Below, piece after piece: positions 53,163 through 61,865 of a stretch of 64,000 nt of DNA. A program made the translations under genes and the position numbers. The notes under the pieces were generated by a model that saw only the letters and a list, made by a program, of their open reading frames with translations, did not search any database and was not told the DNA's origin. This DNA is from Pseudomonas poae. GTDB taxonomy: Bacteria; Pseudomonadota; Gammaproteobacteria; Pseudomonadales; Pseudomonadaceae. Numbering within the stretch: the first letter of the stretch is position 1; every line of letters begins with the position of its first letter. The DNA lies in the NCBI RefSeq assembly GCF_001439785.1, contig NZ_JYLI01000012.1, positions 124,001-188,000 on the forward strand, in the 5' to 3' direction.

Positions 53163-54443
53163 ATGGACGCATTGATTCTGCTCGGCAGCTTTGTCGCCCT
53201 GATCCTGATCGGCATGCCGGTGGCCTACGCCTTGGGGCTTTCGGCGCTGATCGGCGCATGGTGGATCGACATTCCGTTCCAGGCGCTGATGATTCAGGTG
53301 GCCGGCGGGGTGAACAAGTTTTCGCTGATGGCAATTCCGTTCTTCGTACTGGCCGGCGCGATCATGGCCGAGGGCGGCATGTCGCGGCGGCTGGTGGCGT
53401 TTGCCGGGGTGCTGGTGGGCTTTGTGCGCGGCGGCCTGTCGCTGGTCAACATCATGGCCTCGACGTTTTTCGGCGCCATCTCCGGCTCGTCGGTGGCCGA
53501 CACCGCCTCGGTGGGCTCGGTGCTGATCCCGGAAATGGAACGCCGTGGCTACCCCCGGGAGTTTGCCACGGCGGTTACCGTGAGCGGTTCGGTGCAGGCC
53601 CTGCTGACCCCGCCCAGCCATAACTCGGTGCTCTACTCCCTCGCAGCCGGCGGCACGGTGTCGATTGCCTCGCTGTTCATGGCCGGCGTGGTGCCGGGGC
53701 TGTTGATGAGCGCGTGCCTGATGGTGCTGTGCCTGATCTTCGCGAAAAAACGCAACTACCCCAAGGGCGAAGTCATCCCCCTGAAGCAGGCGCTGAAAAT
53801 CGCCGCCGACGCGCTCTGGGGCCTGATGGCCATGGTGATCATCCTTGGCGGCATCCTCTCGGGCATCTTCACCGCCACTGAGTCGGCGGCGATTGCGGTG
53901 CTGTGGGCGTTTTTCGTGACCATGTTCATCTACCGCGACTACAAATGGCACGAGCTGCCCAAGCTGATGCACCGCACGGTGCGTACCATTTCCATCGTGA
54001 TGATCCTGATCGCCTTCGCCGCCAGCTTCGGCTACATCATGACCCTGATGCAGATCCCGGCGAAGATCACCACGATGTTCCTGACCCTCTCGGACAACCG
54101 CTACGTGATCCTCATGTGCATCAACGCCATGCTGCTGTTGCTGGGCACGGTGATGGACATGGCGCCGCTGATCCTCATCCTCACACCGATCCTGCTACCG
54201 GTGATCGTCGGCATCGGCGTCGACCCGGTGCACTTCGGCATGATCATGCTGGTGAACCTCGGCATCGGCCTGATCACCCCGCCGGTGGGCGCGGTGCTGT
54301 TTGTCGGCGCGGCGGTGGGCAAGACCACCATCGAGAAAACCGTGAAGGCGCTGCTGCCGTTCTACGCGGTGCTGTTCCTGGTGCTGATCGCGGTGACCTA
54401 CATCCCGGCGCTGTCGCTGTGGCTGCCGAGCGTGGTGCTGTGA
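53163..54443 (+). CDS. TRAP transporter large permease (DctM)
   Basis: 426 residues from ATG 53163. Multi-helix permease with 'LMAIPFFVLAGAIMAEGGMSRRLVAFAGVLVGFVRGGLSLVNIMASTFFGAISGSSVADTASVGSVLIPEM', the classic DctM stretch, and 'LILILTPILLPVIVGIGVDPVHFGMIMLVNLGIGLITPPVGAVLFVGAAV' near the end. With DctP and DctQ it makes the tripartite transporter. Stop overlaps the start of the epimerase gene (TGATG). Confidence 0.93.
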   Translation: MDALILLGSFVALILIGMPVAYALGLSALIGAWWIDIPFQALMIQVAGGVNKFSLMAIPFFVLAGAIMAEGGMSRRLVAFAGVLVGFVRGGLSLVNIMASTFFGAISGSSVADTASVGSVLIPEMERRGYPREFATAVTVSGSVQALLTPPSHNSVLYSLAAGGTVSIASLFMAGVVPGLLMSACLMVLCLIFAKKRNYPKGEVIPLKQALKIAADALWGLMAMVIILGGILSGIFTATESAAIAVLWAFFVTMFIYRDYKWHELPKLMHRTVRTISIVMILIAFAASFGYIMTLMQIPAKITTMFLTLSDNRYVILMCINAMLLLLGTVMDMAPLILILTPILLPVIVGIGVDPVHFGMIMLVNLGIGLITPPVGAVLFVGAAVGKTTIEKTVKALLPFYAVLFLVLIAVTYIPALSLWLPSVVL

Positions 54444-55300
54444 TGATCGAGCTGGAGGATCACCTGACGCGCCTCACCCTGTCCCCGGCAGTGGGTGGCA
54501 GCATCGTCAACTGGACGGTGCGCGCCACCGGGCAGCCGCTGTTGCGAAACAGCGATGAGCATGCGATCAGTACCGGGTTGCCGGGCAAGCTGGGGTGCTA
54601 TCCGTTGGCGCCCTGGTCGAACCGGGTGGCCGAAGGCGGTTTTGACAACCCCGAGGGTTGGCTGGCGTTGACGCCCAACAGCCTCACCGATCCCCTGCCG
54701 ATTCATGGCTCGGCCTGGCAACAGCCCTGGCAGGTCGTGAGCCGGACGGCGGAGGAAGTGGTGCTGGCGATAGTCTGCGAGACGCCGTTCGCCTATCGCG
54801 CCGAGCAGCGGTTTGGCTTGAGCGACGGTGAACTGAGCATTCAATTGCGGGTAACCCACCTGGCCGCGCAGCCGGCCTGGCACGGTTTGGGCTTGCATCC
54901 CTACCTGCCCCGCAGGCCGGGCACGCGGTTGCAGGCCAGGGCGTCGCAAGTGTGGATGAGCGATGCATCCAAATTACCCACGGCGTTGGCGCCGATTCCC
55001 GAAGCCTGGGACTTTCGCCAACTCAAGGAGTTGCCTCAGGCGTTGGTGGACAACGGCTTTTGCCAGTGGGATGGGCGCTGCCGGATCGAACAGCCGGACT
55101 TGGCCTATGCCCTGGAATGCGAGGCCACCGGCGCCGATTACTTCCTCCTGTACTGCCCGCCGGGGCTTGAATTCTTTTGCATCGAGCCGGTGAGTCATCC
55201 GGTCAATGCCCATCACCTGCCCGGCCGACCCGGCTTGAAGCTGCTGGAACAACACCAGTCAACCCAACTCAACTTCACCTTGAAATACACGCCCCTGTAA
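54443..55300 (+). CDS. Aldose 1-epimerase family protein
   Basis: 285 residues from ATG 54443, overlapping the DctM stop by one base. Galactose mutarotase-like fold: 'YPLAPWSNRVAEGGFDNPEGWLALTPN' holds the substrate-binding NR motif, 'LPIHGSAWQQPW' the first active-site histidine, 'WHGLGLHPYLPR' the second and 'LEFFCIEPVSHPVNAHH' the catalytic glutamate. It probably interconverts anomers of the imported uronate for Udh. Last gene of the uronate operon. Confidence 0.88.
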   Translation: MIELEDHLTRLTLSPAVGGSIVNWTVRATGQPLLRNSDEHAISTGLPGKLGCYPLAPWSNRVAEGGFDNPEGWLALTPNSLTDPLPIHGSAWQQPWQVVSRTAEEVVLAIVCETPFAYRAEQRFGLSDGELSIQLRVTHLAAQPAWHGLGLHPYLPRRPGTRLQARASQVWMSDASKLPTALAPIPEAWDFRQLKELPQALVDNGFCQWDGRCRIEQPDLAYALECEATGADYFLLYCPPGLEFFCIEPVSHPVNAHHLPGRPGLKLLEQHQSTQLNFTLKYTPL

Positions 55301-55312
55301 CACCACAAACCC

Positions 55313-55334
55313 TGTGGGAGCTGGCTTGCCTGCG
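55313..55334. repeat. Half REP sequence
   Basis: TGTGGGAGCTGGCTTGCCTGCGATAGCGG begins a REP of the GGGAGCTGGCTTGCC class; no full right-hand arm follows. Sits in the 45-bp spacer between convergent genes and runs into the adaptor gene end. Confidence 0.65.
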
Positions 55335-55345
55335 ATAGCGGCGTG

Positions 55346-56491
55346 TCAGGGCGGGCTGTTCTTCAGCCGCCCTGCAGTATCAATACTCACCACCACCGAC
55401 AACCCCGGCCGCAACCGCTCGCTGTCAGCCTGCCCCGGGTCCACGCTAATCCTCACCGGCACCCGCTGGGCGATCTTCACAAAGTTGCCAGTGGCATTGT
55501 CCGCCTGCAACAGGCTGAATTCCGAGCCCGTCGCCGGCGAAATATGCTGCACCGTGCCATGAAACCTGCGGTGGTTCAGTGCATCCACAGTGAAAGACAC
55601 CGGCTGGCCGATCTGCACATCGGCCATCTGGGTTTCTTTCATATTGGCGATCACCCACAGCTGGTTGGGCACCAGCGCCATCAACTGCGCGCCGGAATTG
55701 ACGTAGGCGCCCAGGCGCACGCCGATCTGTCCCAGTTGGCCGTCGCGCGGCGCGGTGATGCGCGTGTTGGCCAGGTCGATACGCGCCAGCGCCACCGCGG
55801 CATCGGCACTTGCCACCGCCGCTTCCAGCGAACCGCGATTGACGATCACTGTCTGCAGGTCCTGCCGCGCAATCTCCAGATTGGCCTGGGCCTGGGCCAC
55901 CGCCGCAACGGTTTGCGCCTGCGCGGCGCGGGTCACGTCCAGCTCGCGCCTGGACACCGAGCCATCGCTGATCAGTTCTTCATTGCGGCGCAGGTCGGCG
56001 CTGCTTTTGCGCGCCTGGGCCTGGCTGTCCACCAGTGCGGCCTGGCGCAGCTTGATGGTGGCTTGCGCGCTGTTGCGCTGCTGCACCACATTGGCCAACG
56101 CCGCCTTCTGCACCGCCCGTTGCGCCAGCGCCTGGTCGAGGCGCTGCTGATAGATGCGGTCATCGAGGCGCACCAGCAGGTCGCCGGCCTTGACGTACTG
56201 GAAGTCCTGCACCGGCACCTCGAACACATAACCGCTGAGCTGCGGGCCGATGATCGTCACCTGGCCGCGTACCAACGCGTTCTCGGTGGTTTCCACCGCA
56301 CTGCTGAACGGCGGCAACTGCCAGGCGTAGAGCACGATCAACACACCGACGATGGCAATCGCGGCAAAGCCCAGGGAAGAGAGGATGCGCACCCGCAAGG
56401 AGCGCGGCTCGGTCGCCGTGGCGCCCGGCGGCGTGCTGCCTTCCGGCGTGGCAGCGATGGCATTGGTGGTTGTGGTGGTCGGTTCGGTCAT
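55346..56491 (-). CDS. HlyD/EmrA-type membrane fusion protein
   Basis: 381 residues from ATG 56491. N-terminal disordered Thr-rich stretch, one membrane helix (about 36-56, LGFAAIAIVGVLIVLYAW), lipoyl halves 'GQVTIIGPQLSGYVFEVPVQDFQYVKAGDLLVRLDDRIYQQRLDQA' and 'LARIDLANTRITAPRDGQLGQIGVRLGAYVNSGAQLMALVP', with a coiled coil between. It pairs with the DHA2 transporter encoded just upstream (ATGA overlap) as in EmrAB. Confidence 0.92.
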   Translation of the reverse strand: MTEPTTTTTNAIAATPEGSTPPGATATEPRSLRVRILSSLGFAAIAIVGVLIVLYAWQLPPFSSAVETTENALVRGQVTIIGPQLSGYVFEVPVQDFQYVKAGDLLVRLDDRIYQQRLDQALAQRAVQKAALANVVQQRNSAQATIKLRQAALVDSQAQARKSSADLRRNEELISDGSVSRRELDVTRAAQAQTVAAVAQAQANLEIARQDLQTVIVNRGSLEAAVASADAAVALARIDLANTRITAPRDGQLGQIGVRLGAYVNSGAQLMALVPNQLWVIANMKETQMADVQIGQPVSFTVDALNHRRFHGTVQHISPATGSEFSLLQADNATGNFVKIAQRVPVRISVDPGQADSERLRPGLSVVVSIDTAGRLKNSPP

Positions 56492-58131
56492 GAAGGTGCG
56501 CCGCTGGGTTGAACGGGAGGAACTGCCTGGGTGGTGCTCATCAGCCACAGGCTGCGAATGAAGATCCAGCTCATGGTAAGGATCGCGATGATCGCGATCA
56601 GCATGAAGACATCGTTGTAGGCCATCACGTTCGCTTCACGGGTCGCCGCCGTGGCCAGGCTGCGGATGCCCTGCAGGTTGCGCAACTGCGGATCGGCGAT
56701 CACCCCGCCATAGGCCGCCGCGCCGCTCTGCACCCGCGCCGCAACGCGCGGGTCGAGCAGGGTCAGGTGTTCGACGATCATGCTGGAATGGTACTTCTCA
56801 CGCACGACCTGGAAGGTGCCGAGCAACGCCGCGCCGATCAGCCCGCCGAGGTTCTGGCAAATGCCGAACATCACCGAAAAACTCACCAGGTTGCGCGGGT
56901 TGGCCAATACGTTTTTGGTGCCGAGCACCATGGTCGGTCCGAGGAAAAACGTGCCGCCAAAGCCCAGCAGGAACTGGCTGACATACAGGTTCTGCGGCCG
57001 CGTGAGGTTGCTGGAGAAACTGTCCATGACCGAGCCGGTGGCCATCAGCGCCAGGGAAATCACCAGCGGCATCAGCAGGTGCGCCGGGTTGATCGTCAAC
57101 GCGCTGACCACCAGCCCCGCAAGCGCCCCGGCCAGCATCACCACGTACAGCGTGTGCATCTGCTCGTAGCTCATGTTGAGCATCTGCATGAAACCCACTG
57201 CGCCGGTGGACTGCTCCGACAGCACCATGCGAATCAGGATCACCGCCAGCGCCAGACGAATCATCACGCCGCTGCCGAGCCAACGCGTCATCAGCAGCGG
57301 GTTGGCGCGGTTATGCTCGATGGCAAGGCCCGCCATGATCAGCACCAGGGAACAGGCCGACGCCACGCCGATCCAGGGTGCCTCCAGCCACCAGTCGATA
57401 CGCCCCAGGGACAGCACCGCACACAGCAGGGCCACGCCGGTGGCGAGGATGGCGAAGGTGAGAAAATCGAGTTTTTCAAAGGTCTTGAAGCGATCGCCGG
57501 GCGGTAATTTGAGGAGGAACACGCAGCCCAGGCAGATCAGCGCCAGGCCCAGCTCAAACAGGTACAAGCCGCGCCATTCGGCAATCTGCAGCAGGTCTTC
57601 GGAGAACAACCGCGCCAACGGCAAGGCCAACTGCGCGGTGCCCAGCCCGAGCACCAGCGAACGCAAGCGCCACTTGGCCGGGAAGGCCTGGATCATGTAG
57701 TACAAGCCCAACGAACTCAGCGCGGCCCCCACCATGCCATGGGCCGCCCGCACGGCGATGGCCGAACTGAGGTCGTTGACGAACAAATGGCCGAAGGTGA
57801 CCAGCACGTACAGCACCAGAAACACCTCGGTGAACGCACGCAAGCCGAACTGCTGACGAAACTTCACCAGCAACAGGTTCATGCACACGTTGGTCATCAC
57901 GTAGGCGGCGGGCAGCCAGGCCATCTCTGCGGTGGTCGCACCGAGGGCGCCTTGCAGGTATTGCAGGTTGGCGATGACCAGTGCGTTACCCAGCCCCCCG
58001 GTGATCGCCACCAGCGCACCGACCAGCGCGAACAGCCAGCGCTTGTGGGTGGGATGCAGCGGCGTCGACGGCGAACCGGGCAAGGTCGGTCGCTCATGGG
58101 GCTGCCAGGGGTGGGGGGTGTAGTTGTCCAT
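56488..58131 (-). CDS. DHA2-type MFS exporter (EmrB-like)
   Basis: 547 residues with about 14 membrane helices. 'ALVGALVAITGGLGNALVIANLQYLQGALGATTAEMAWLPAAYVMTNVCMNLLLVKFRQQFGLRAFTE' covers helices 1-2 and the loop, although the usual D of the 'LD.tivnvALP' motif is absent. 'GFGGTFFLGPTMVLGTKNVL...LVSFSVMFGICQNLGGLIGAALLGTFQVVRE' covers late helices. Proton-driven export of drugs or hydrophobic acids through the EmrA-like partner. No outer membrane factor gene is adjacent. Confidence 0.9.
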   Translation of the reverse strand: MDNYTPHPWQPHERPTLPGSPSTPLHPTHKRWLFALVGALVAITGGLGNALVIANLQYLQGALGATTAEMAWLPAAYVMTNVCMNLLLVKFRQQFGLRAFTEVFLVLYVLVTFGHLFVNDLSSAIAVRAAHGMVGAALSSLGLYYMIQAFPAKWRLRSLVLGLGTAQLALPLARLFSEDLLQIAEWRGLYLFELGLALICLGCVFLLKLPPGDRFKTFEKLDFLTFAILATGVALLCAVLSLGRIDWWLEAPWIGVASACSLVLIMAGLAIEHNRANPLLMTRWLGSGVMIRLALAVILIRMVLSEQSTGAVGFMQMLNMSYEQMHTLYVVMLAGALAGLVVSALTINPAHLLMPLVISLALMATGSVMDSFSSNLTRPQNLYVSQFLLGFGGTFFLGPTMVLGTKNVLANPRNLVSFSVMFGICQNLGGLIGAALLGTFQVVREKYHSSMIVEHLTLLDPRVAARVQSGAAAYGGVIADPQLRNLQGIRSLATAATREANVMAYNDVFMLIAIIAILTMSWIFIRSLWLMSTTQAVPPVQPSGAPS

Positions 58132-58521
58132 TGGGTGACCTTGGTGAGCCGACGGGGAAGTCGGTGAAATCCACGACTTTGGGAGTAGTAAACCTGAGCG
58201 GGGTTCATCTTGCTATATAACAAAAGAGACTTTTCTGGCGCGACTCAACCACTGGTCCTTTCTGAAATCGAGAGCGGGTTGAATCCTTATCATCCACAAG
58301 CGGAGCAAAAAATTTCAGTACTCCATCGAATTAATTTCGCGCCACGTTTATTTAAGTCCAAAAATGTAATAGCTGCGCCAGCATCAATGATGCTAAATTG
58401 CCTTCATGCGTATCGTTCAGGGAGAATTCCGCATGCGAGCTATCGACTATCAAAAAAACAACCTTGTAAAGCCGTACGATCAGCCTTGTTCGCGATCCTG
58501 CACTTATCGCGGAGCAGCTTT
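58132..58521. other. Intergenic region before the AT-rich island
   Basis: About 390 bp where composition shifts from GC-rich to AT-rich. It should hold the promoters of the EmrB-like gene (leftwards) and of the defence operon (rightwards). The reading frame of the kinase-like gene is open through here from 58210, but the segment lacks a ribosome site at its upstream starts, whereas ATG 58522 has GGAG 8 nt before it. No integrase, att site or direct repeat was recognised. Confidence 0.55.
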
Positions 58522-61419
58522 ATGAAAATCAACTATGAAACAACACCATATCAAAAAATTGATGACCTTAGAAAGTTACAGCATCGCACACGCAACCAAG
58601 TTCGAGCAATGCTCACCGGGGAGTCTGGCGTATCATTCAAACTATTAAATTCTTTGCGAAAATCAAAATCAATTAATGAAATTCTGCAGATTGAAAGAGT
58701 AATACGCGGCAGATCGAAAGAACCTGGCGAAATAATACCCGAACTTTTCCCGAGCAAAATACAAACAAAGGAAAACTATATTCGCTTATGCGCTCTCCTA
58801 CCTAGCAAACAAGTTGAACAAATAGAACGTTTGGCGCGAGAACACTTAGACATCCTGAACAACTTCAAAACTCTCGCATGCTATCTAAATGATAGAATTC
58901 TATCAAAAGATTTCGCTGCAGCGGATGAAGCCCTAGGACTTATACTTGAGACGGTTGGCAGCAGTAACTTCCTACTCAGAAAAGCAGCATTAATGCACAC
59001 AGAGAATTTCAACGGGCAACCTCTAAGGTCGGTAGACCTGATTCTGGAACAGGCCGGCCTAGGCGCAAGTAATTTAATTGCCAGCTCCTTAATTAATAGC
59101 TACAAAGAAGAACAGGAAATATTAAGTTTAAAACGTTCCATCATGAACTTAGCAAACAGAGGCTCCAGAAACAAATACACACGAGATATAGCAAGAATAC
59201 CTCTGCACCCGCATGCAAAAGACTTTTCTGATCTCGGAGAGTTGATTCAAAGCAGTTTACAATCGTCATTAATCGATGCTTTGATTATAATAAAAATAAA
59301 TAGAACGCTTATACCAATTATCAAAGACTCGACCTTACTTTCATTCTTCGACTCTTGGGATGCAGAACAATCCAGTCTTGAATCAATAGCTGAAAAGTAT
59401 TGCGAAATCGAGGATGGAGAATCCATTTTTTACAAAAGATCCAGCGCATGGCTGGAAAACAAAAATATTATAGAATATAGAATTTTACTCGATCATTTCT
59501 ATGATGACCCGGAAGCAGATTACTTTAATCTCGACAAAGCTCTGATCGAACAAATCGAAAAAACAGTTAGCAATATAAGCTTAGAAAGTTTAGCAAAGTG
59601 TAAAGATCTGACTCTTCACTCGCCCACAAAACTTCGCGAGTTGGAAAACAATGGTTTCATGACACGCACAGCCGTGTTTAATTTTTTAGTGCACAAGTCA
59701 GAGGGCAACGACTTTATATCAGAAAAATCGCTATTCGAGATAATGAGCAAAACTTACGATTTGGACAAGACAACAAATGCAGCGCATTTGAAAACCCTTG
59801 CAGTTTTTGCGGGTTCAAAAATATCAAAAATAATATACTATTTACTTATAGCCCGACGCAGTCGAAACGAAGGCGATGACCATCAACTTCGAAGAATTTT
59901 ACAGCAGGTTGTAATTGAATCGCACAACGGCGACCTTGTTAACTTTGTCGAAACCATTGCAAAAGACTCTAACGTTGTTGCAAAGTTCACCTACGCCGTA
60001 TGCGTAGAGGATTTCATAGCAAAACTTGTACACATAATAAAAACCTCCGCACAAATTACCGAAACAAGGGCAGCTCTTCATAAATGGATGGGTGAAACCA
60101 CAGGAGAGAAAAGTTTTTTAGACAGAGCACGAACGCTTATTATTGACCACCAAATCAATCGAGTCCGCAATGAGCTAGACGACCATAGAATATATGTCGA
60201 TGCTGCAAGATTTTCAGAGTGGTTCAAGGATGAGCTAATACGTGAGCTAGATATGGTACTAACTAGCATGGAACACAATCATACAAATATAGGTGTAGAG
60301 GACGGTCAGCTGCTTCAAATTGTAGAACATGCCTACGAAAGCTTTTGTTCAAATAGCATATTTGGTATCGCATCGTACTTGGGGCGACGGATAAGACATG
60401 GAACCTTTAAAGGACATTTATATTTTAGCGTTATAGCTATTGAGAGCGTAGAATGGTATGCACCACTTTTCAGGGATGTGAATTTTTCGGCACGATGGGC
60501 GCGCTGGAAAAAATCCTATGAACTTTCTATAGATAGCATCATTAATGAAAATTTGCATATTGAGTCTACAGGCAAGAGAAACGGATTACTTAAACCCAAC
60601 ATTTCTGATTGGGCAAAGATGGAAATTGCAATTGCCTGCGCTAAAAATCTTGTCAAAGACTTCATAGAACACAATACAACAATTCGAGCGGTGCCAAATA
60701 TAACTGAATATTGCTGGCGAATTGCTGAAGTCGACTTAAAAAACATCAATACTTTTCTAAAAAACCAAAGATCACGTTTGATGAACGATCAGCTTCTAAG
60801 CGAATTAAGACTAAGCGCACCTAATCAAGCTAGATATTCTGAGCGCTTGAAAGATTTCAACCGAGATTTGGTACACATGATTGATGAAAAACTTTTGGCA
60901 ATGTACGGCTGGTTCAAAAGACCTCTCAGTGCATCACCAAAAGCATCTCTTCCCTTACTCTATAAAGCAGTGGTAGCCGAGGTTAGGGTATACTTCACAG
61001 ACTTCGAAGTTGATACTGAATTCGAAGAGGCATACGACATACAACTAGTCGGAGGCCCCTATCATGTGATTTATGATGCGCTATACGTAATTGTCTACAA
61101 CGCTGCTAAGCACGGTAAGCCTAGCGGTGAAGTACTAAGAAATTTTAAACTTACTCCAAGCAGAAAAGGTAAACTCGGATTTATTTCCGTAACCATCACA
61201 TCTCAAATAAAAGACTCTGACACCGAGCAATCTATCCGCGAGAAGTTAGAAATAAAACCCGGCGATGATATTAATAATGCACAACTTCTAGAGGGACGAA
61301 GCGGCATTAAAAAGCTACATCAACTTCAACAGTCGGACCCAAACTTTAACATCGAATCCATAATTTGCGAAAATCGTACGGTAAGCGTTTCTGTGTCTTA
61401 TACTTTGGAACACTTATGA
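58522..61419 (+). CDS. dtcA: Detocs-like sensor: large protein with C-terminal histidine-kinase-type ATPase (DtcA-like)
   Basis: 965 residues from ATG 58522 (GGAG upstream). Most of the protein is helical, with no signal or membrane segment; no known domain is evident in the first 600 residues. The last 130 residues look like a GHKL ATPase: N box 'YDALYVIVYNAAKHG' (N860) and G2-like 'LEGRSGIKKLHQL' (924-935). Candidate phospho-acceptor histidines are H626 in 'RRIRHGTFKGHL' and H785 in 'DLVHMIDEKL'. Followed by a receiver gene with ATGA overlap and a receiver-nucleosidase gene, the architecture of the Detocs anti-phage system, whose DtcA senses infection. Codon use and base composition are markedly AT-rich compared with all other genes here, pointing to horizontal transfer. 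Confidence 0.8.
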   Translation: MKINYETTPYQKIDDLRKLQHRTRNQVRAMLTGESGVSFKLLNSLRKSKSINEILQIERVIRGRSKEPGEIIPELFPSKIQTKENYIRLCALLPSKQVEQIERLAREHLDILNNFKTLACYLNDRILSKDFAAADEALGLILETVGSSNFLLRKAALMHTENFNGQPLRSVDLILEQAGLGASNLIASSLINSYKEEQEILSLKRSIMNLANRGSRNKYTRDIARIPLHPHAKDFSDLGELIQSSLQSSLIDALIIIKINRTLIPIIKDSTLLSFFDSWDAEQSSLESIAEKYCEIEDGESIFYKRSSAWLENKNIIEYRILLDHFYDDPEADYFNLDKALIEQIEKTVSNISLESLAKCKDLTLHSPTKLRELENNGFMTRTAVFNFLVHKSEGNDFISEKSLFEIMSKTYDLDKTTNAAHLKTLAVFAGSKISKIIYYLLIARRSRNEGDDHQLRRILQQVVIESHNGDLVNFVETIAKDSNVVAKFTYAVCVEDFIAKLVHIIKTSAQITETRAALHKWMGETTGEKSFLDRARTLIIDHQINRVRNELDDHRIYVDAARFSEWFKDELIRELDMVLTSMEHNHTNIGVEDGQLLQIVEHAYESFCSNSIFGIASYLGRRIRHGTFKGHLYFSVIAIESVEWYAPLFRDVNFSARWARWKKSYELSIDSIINENLHIESTGKRNGLLKPNISDWAKMEIAIACAKNLVKDFIEHNTTIRAVPNITEYCWRIAEVDLKNINTFLKNQRSRLMNDQLLSELRLSAPNQARYSERLKDFNRDLVHMIDEKLLAMYGWFKRPLSASPKASLPLLYKAVVAEVRVYFTDFEVDTEFEEAYDIQLVGGPYHVIYDALYVIVYNAAKHGKPSGEVLRNFKLTPSRKGKLGFISVTITSQIKDSDTEQSIREKLEIKPGDDINNAQLLEGRSGIKKLHQLQQSDPNFNIESIICENRTVSVSVSYTLEHL

Positions 61420-61865
61420 GAAAAATTCTACTCGTAGAAGACGACGGATTTAAAGCAAAAAGCCTTATCGACTTTTTAGGGGTCGAATGGCCCGATGCAA
61501 CTGTAATCACAGCCCCGAGTCTTGTAGACGCCGTCGAAGCTCTATACGAACCCATATACGACCTAATCTTAGTCGACATGGCGATTCCAAGTCACCCCGC
61601 AATATTAGGAGGCGGATCTCCTATGTCACTATTGACTGGCGGACTAGAAGTACTTTTGGAACTTAGATCCATGGAGAGGAACGACCCTTGCATTGTCATT
61701 ACTCAATATCCAGAAATAGAGATCTCAGGAACTTTTTTCTCCGTACATGATGCTGCCTTAAAAATAAGAGACCGTCTTGAGTGCAATGTCTTGGGATGCA
61801 TAAAGTACTCTGAAGGCTCAAGCGAATGGAAGTTACCACTTAAAACACTTCTGGAGGAAGTATGA
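61416..61865 (+). CDS. dtcB: Stand-alone response-regulator receiver protein (DtcB-like)
   Basis: 149 residues, one receiver domain and no output domain. Acidic pocket 'LLVEDDGF' (E8, D9, D10), phospho-acceptor D54 in 'YDLILVDMAIPS', T96 in 'CIVITQYP' and K130 in 'LGCIKYSE' are all kept, so it should accept phosphate. An inserted loop (about 60-75, 'HPAILGGGSPMSLLTGG') follows the aspartate. In Detocs the receiver-only DtcB is thought to act as a phosphate sink that prevents accidental firing. Overlaps both neighbours by ATGA. Confidence 0.82.
   Translation: MRKILLVEDDGFKAKSLIDFLGVEWPDATVITAPSLVDAVEALYEPIYDLILVDMAIPSHPAILGGGSPMSLLTGGLEVLLELRSMERNDPCIVITQYPEIEISGTFFSVHDAALKIRDRLECNVLGCIKYSEGSSEWKLPLKTLLEEV

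Noticed and set aside
56488-58131. Complete tripartite pump with its own outer membrane factor
   Set aside because: Only adaptor and MFS genes are present; the adjacent genes are the uronate operon and the defence island.
58210-58521. N-terminal extension of 104 codons for the DtcA-like protein
   Set aside because: Starts upstream lack ribosome sites, while ATG 58522 has GGAG 8 nt before it; the extension does not look like protein of the same composition.
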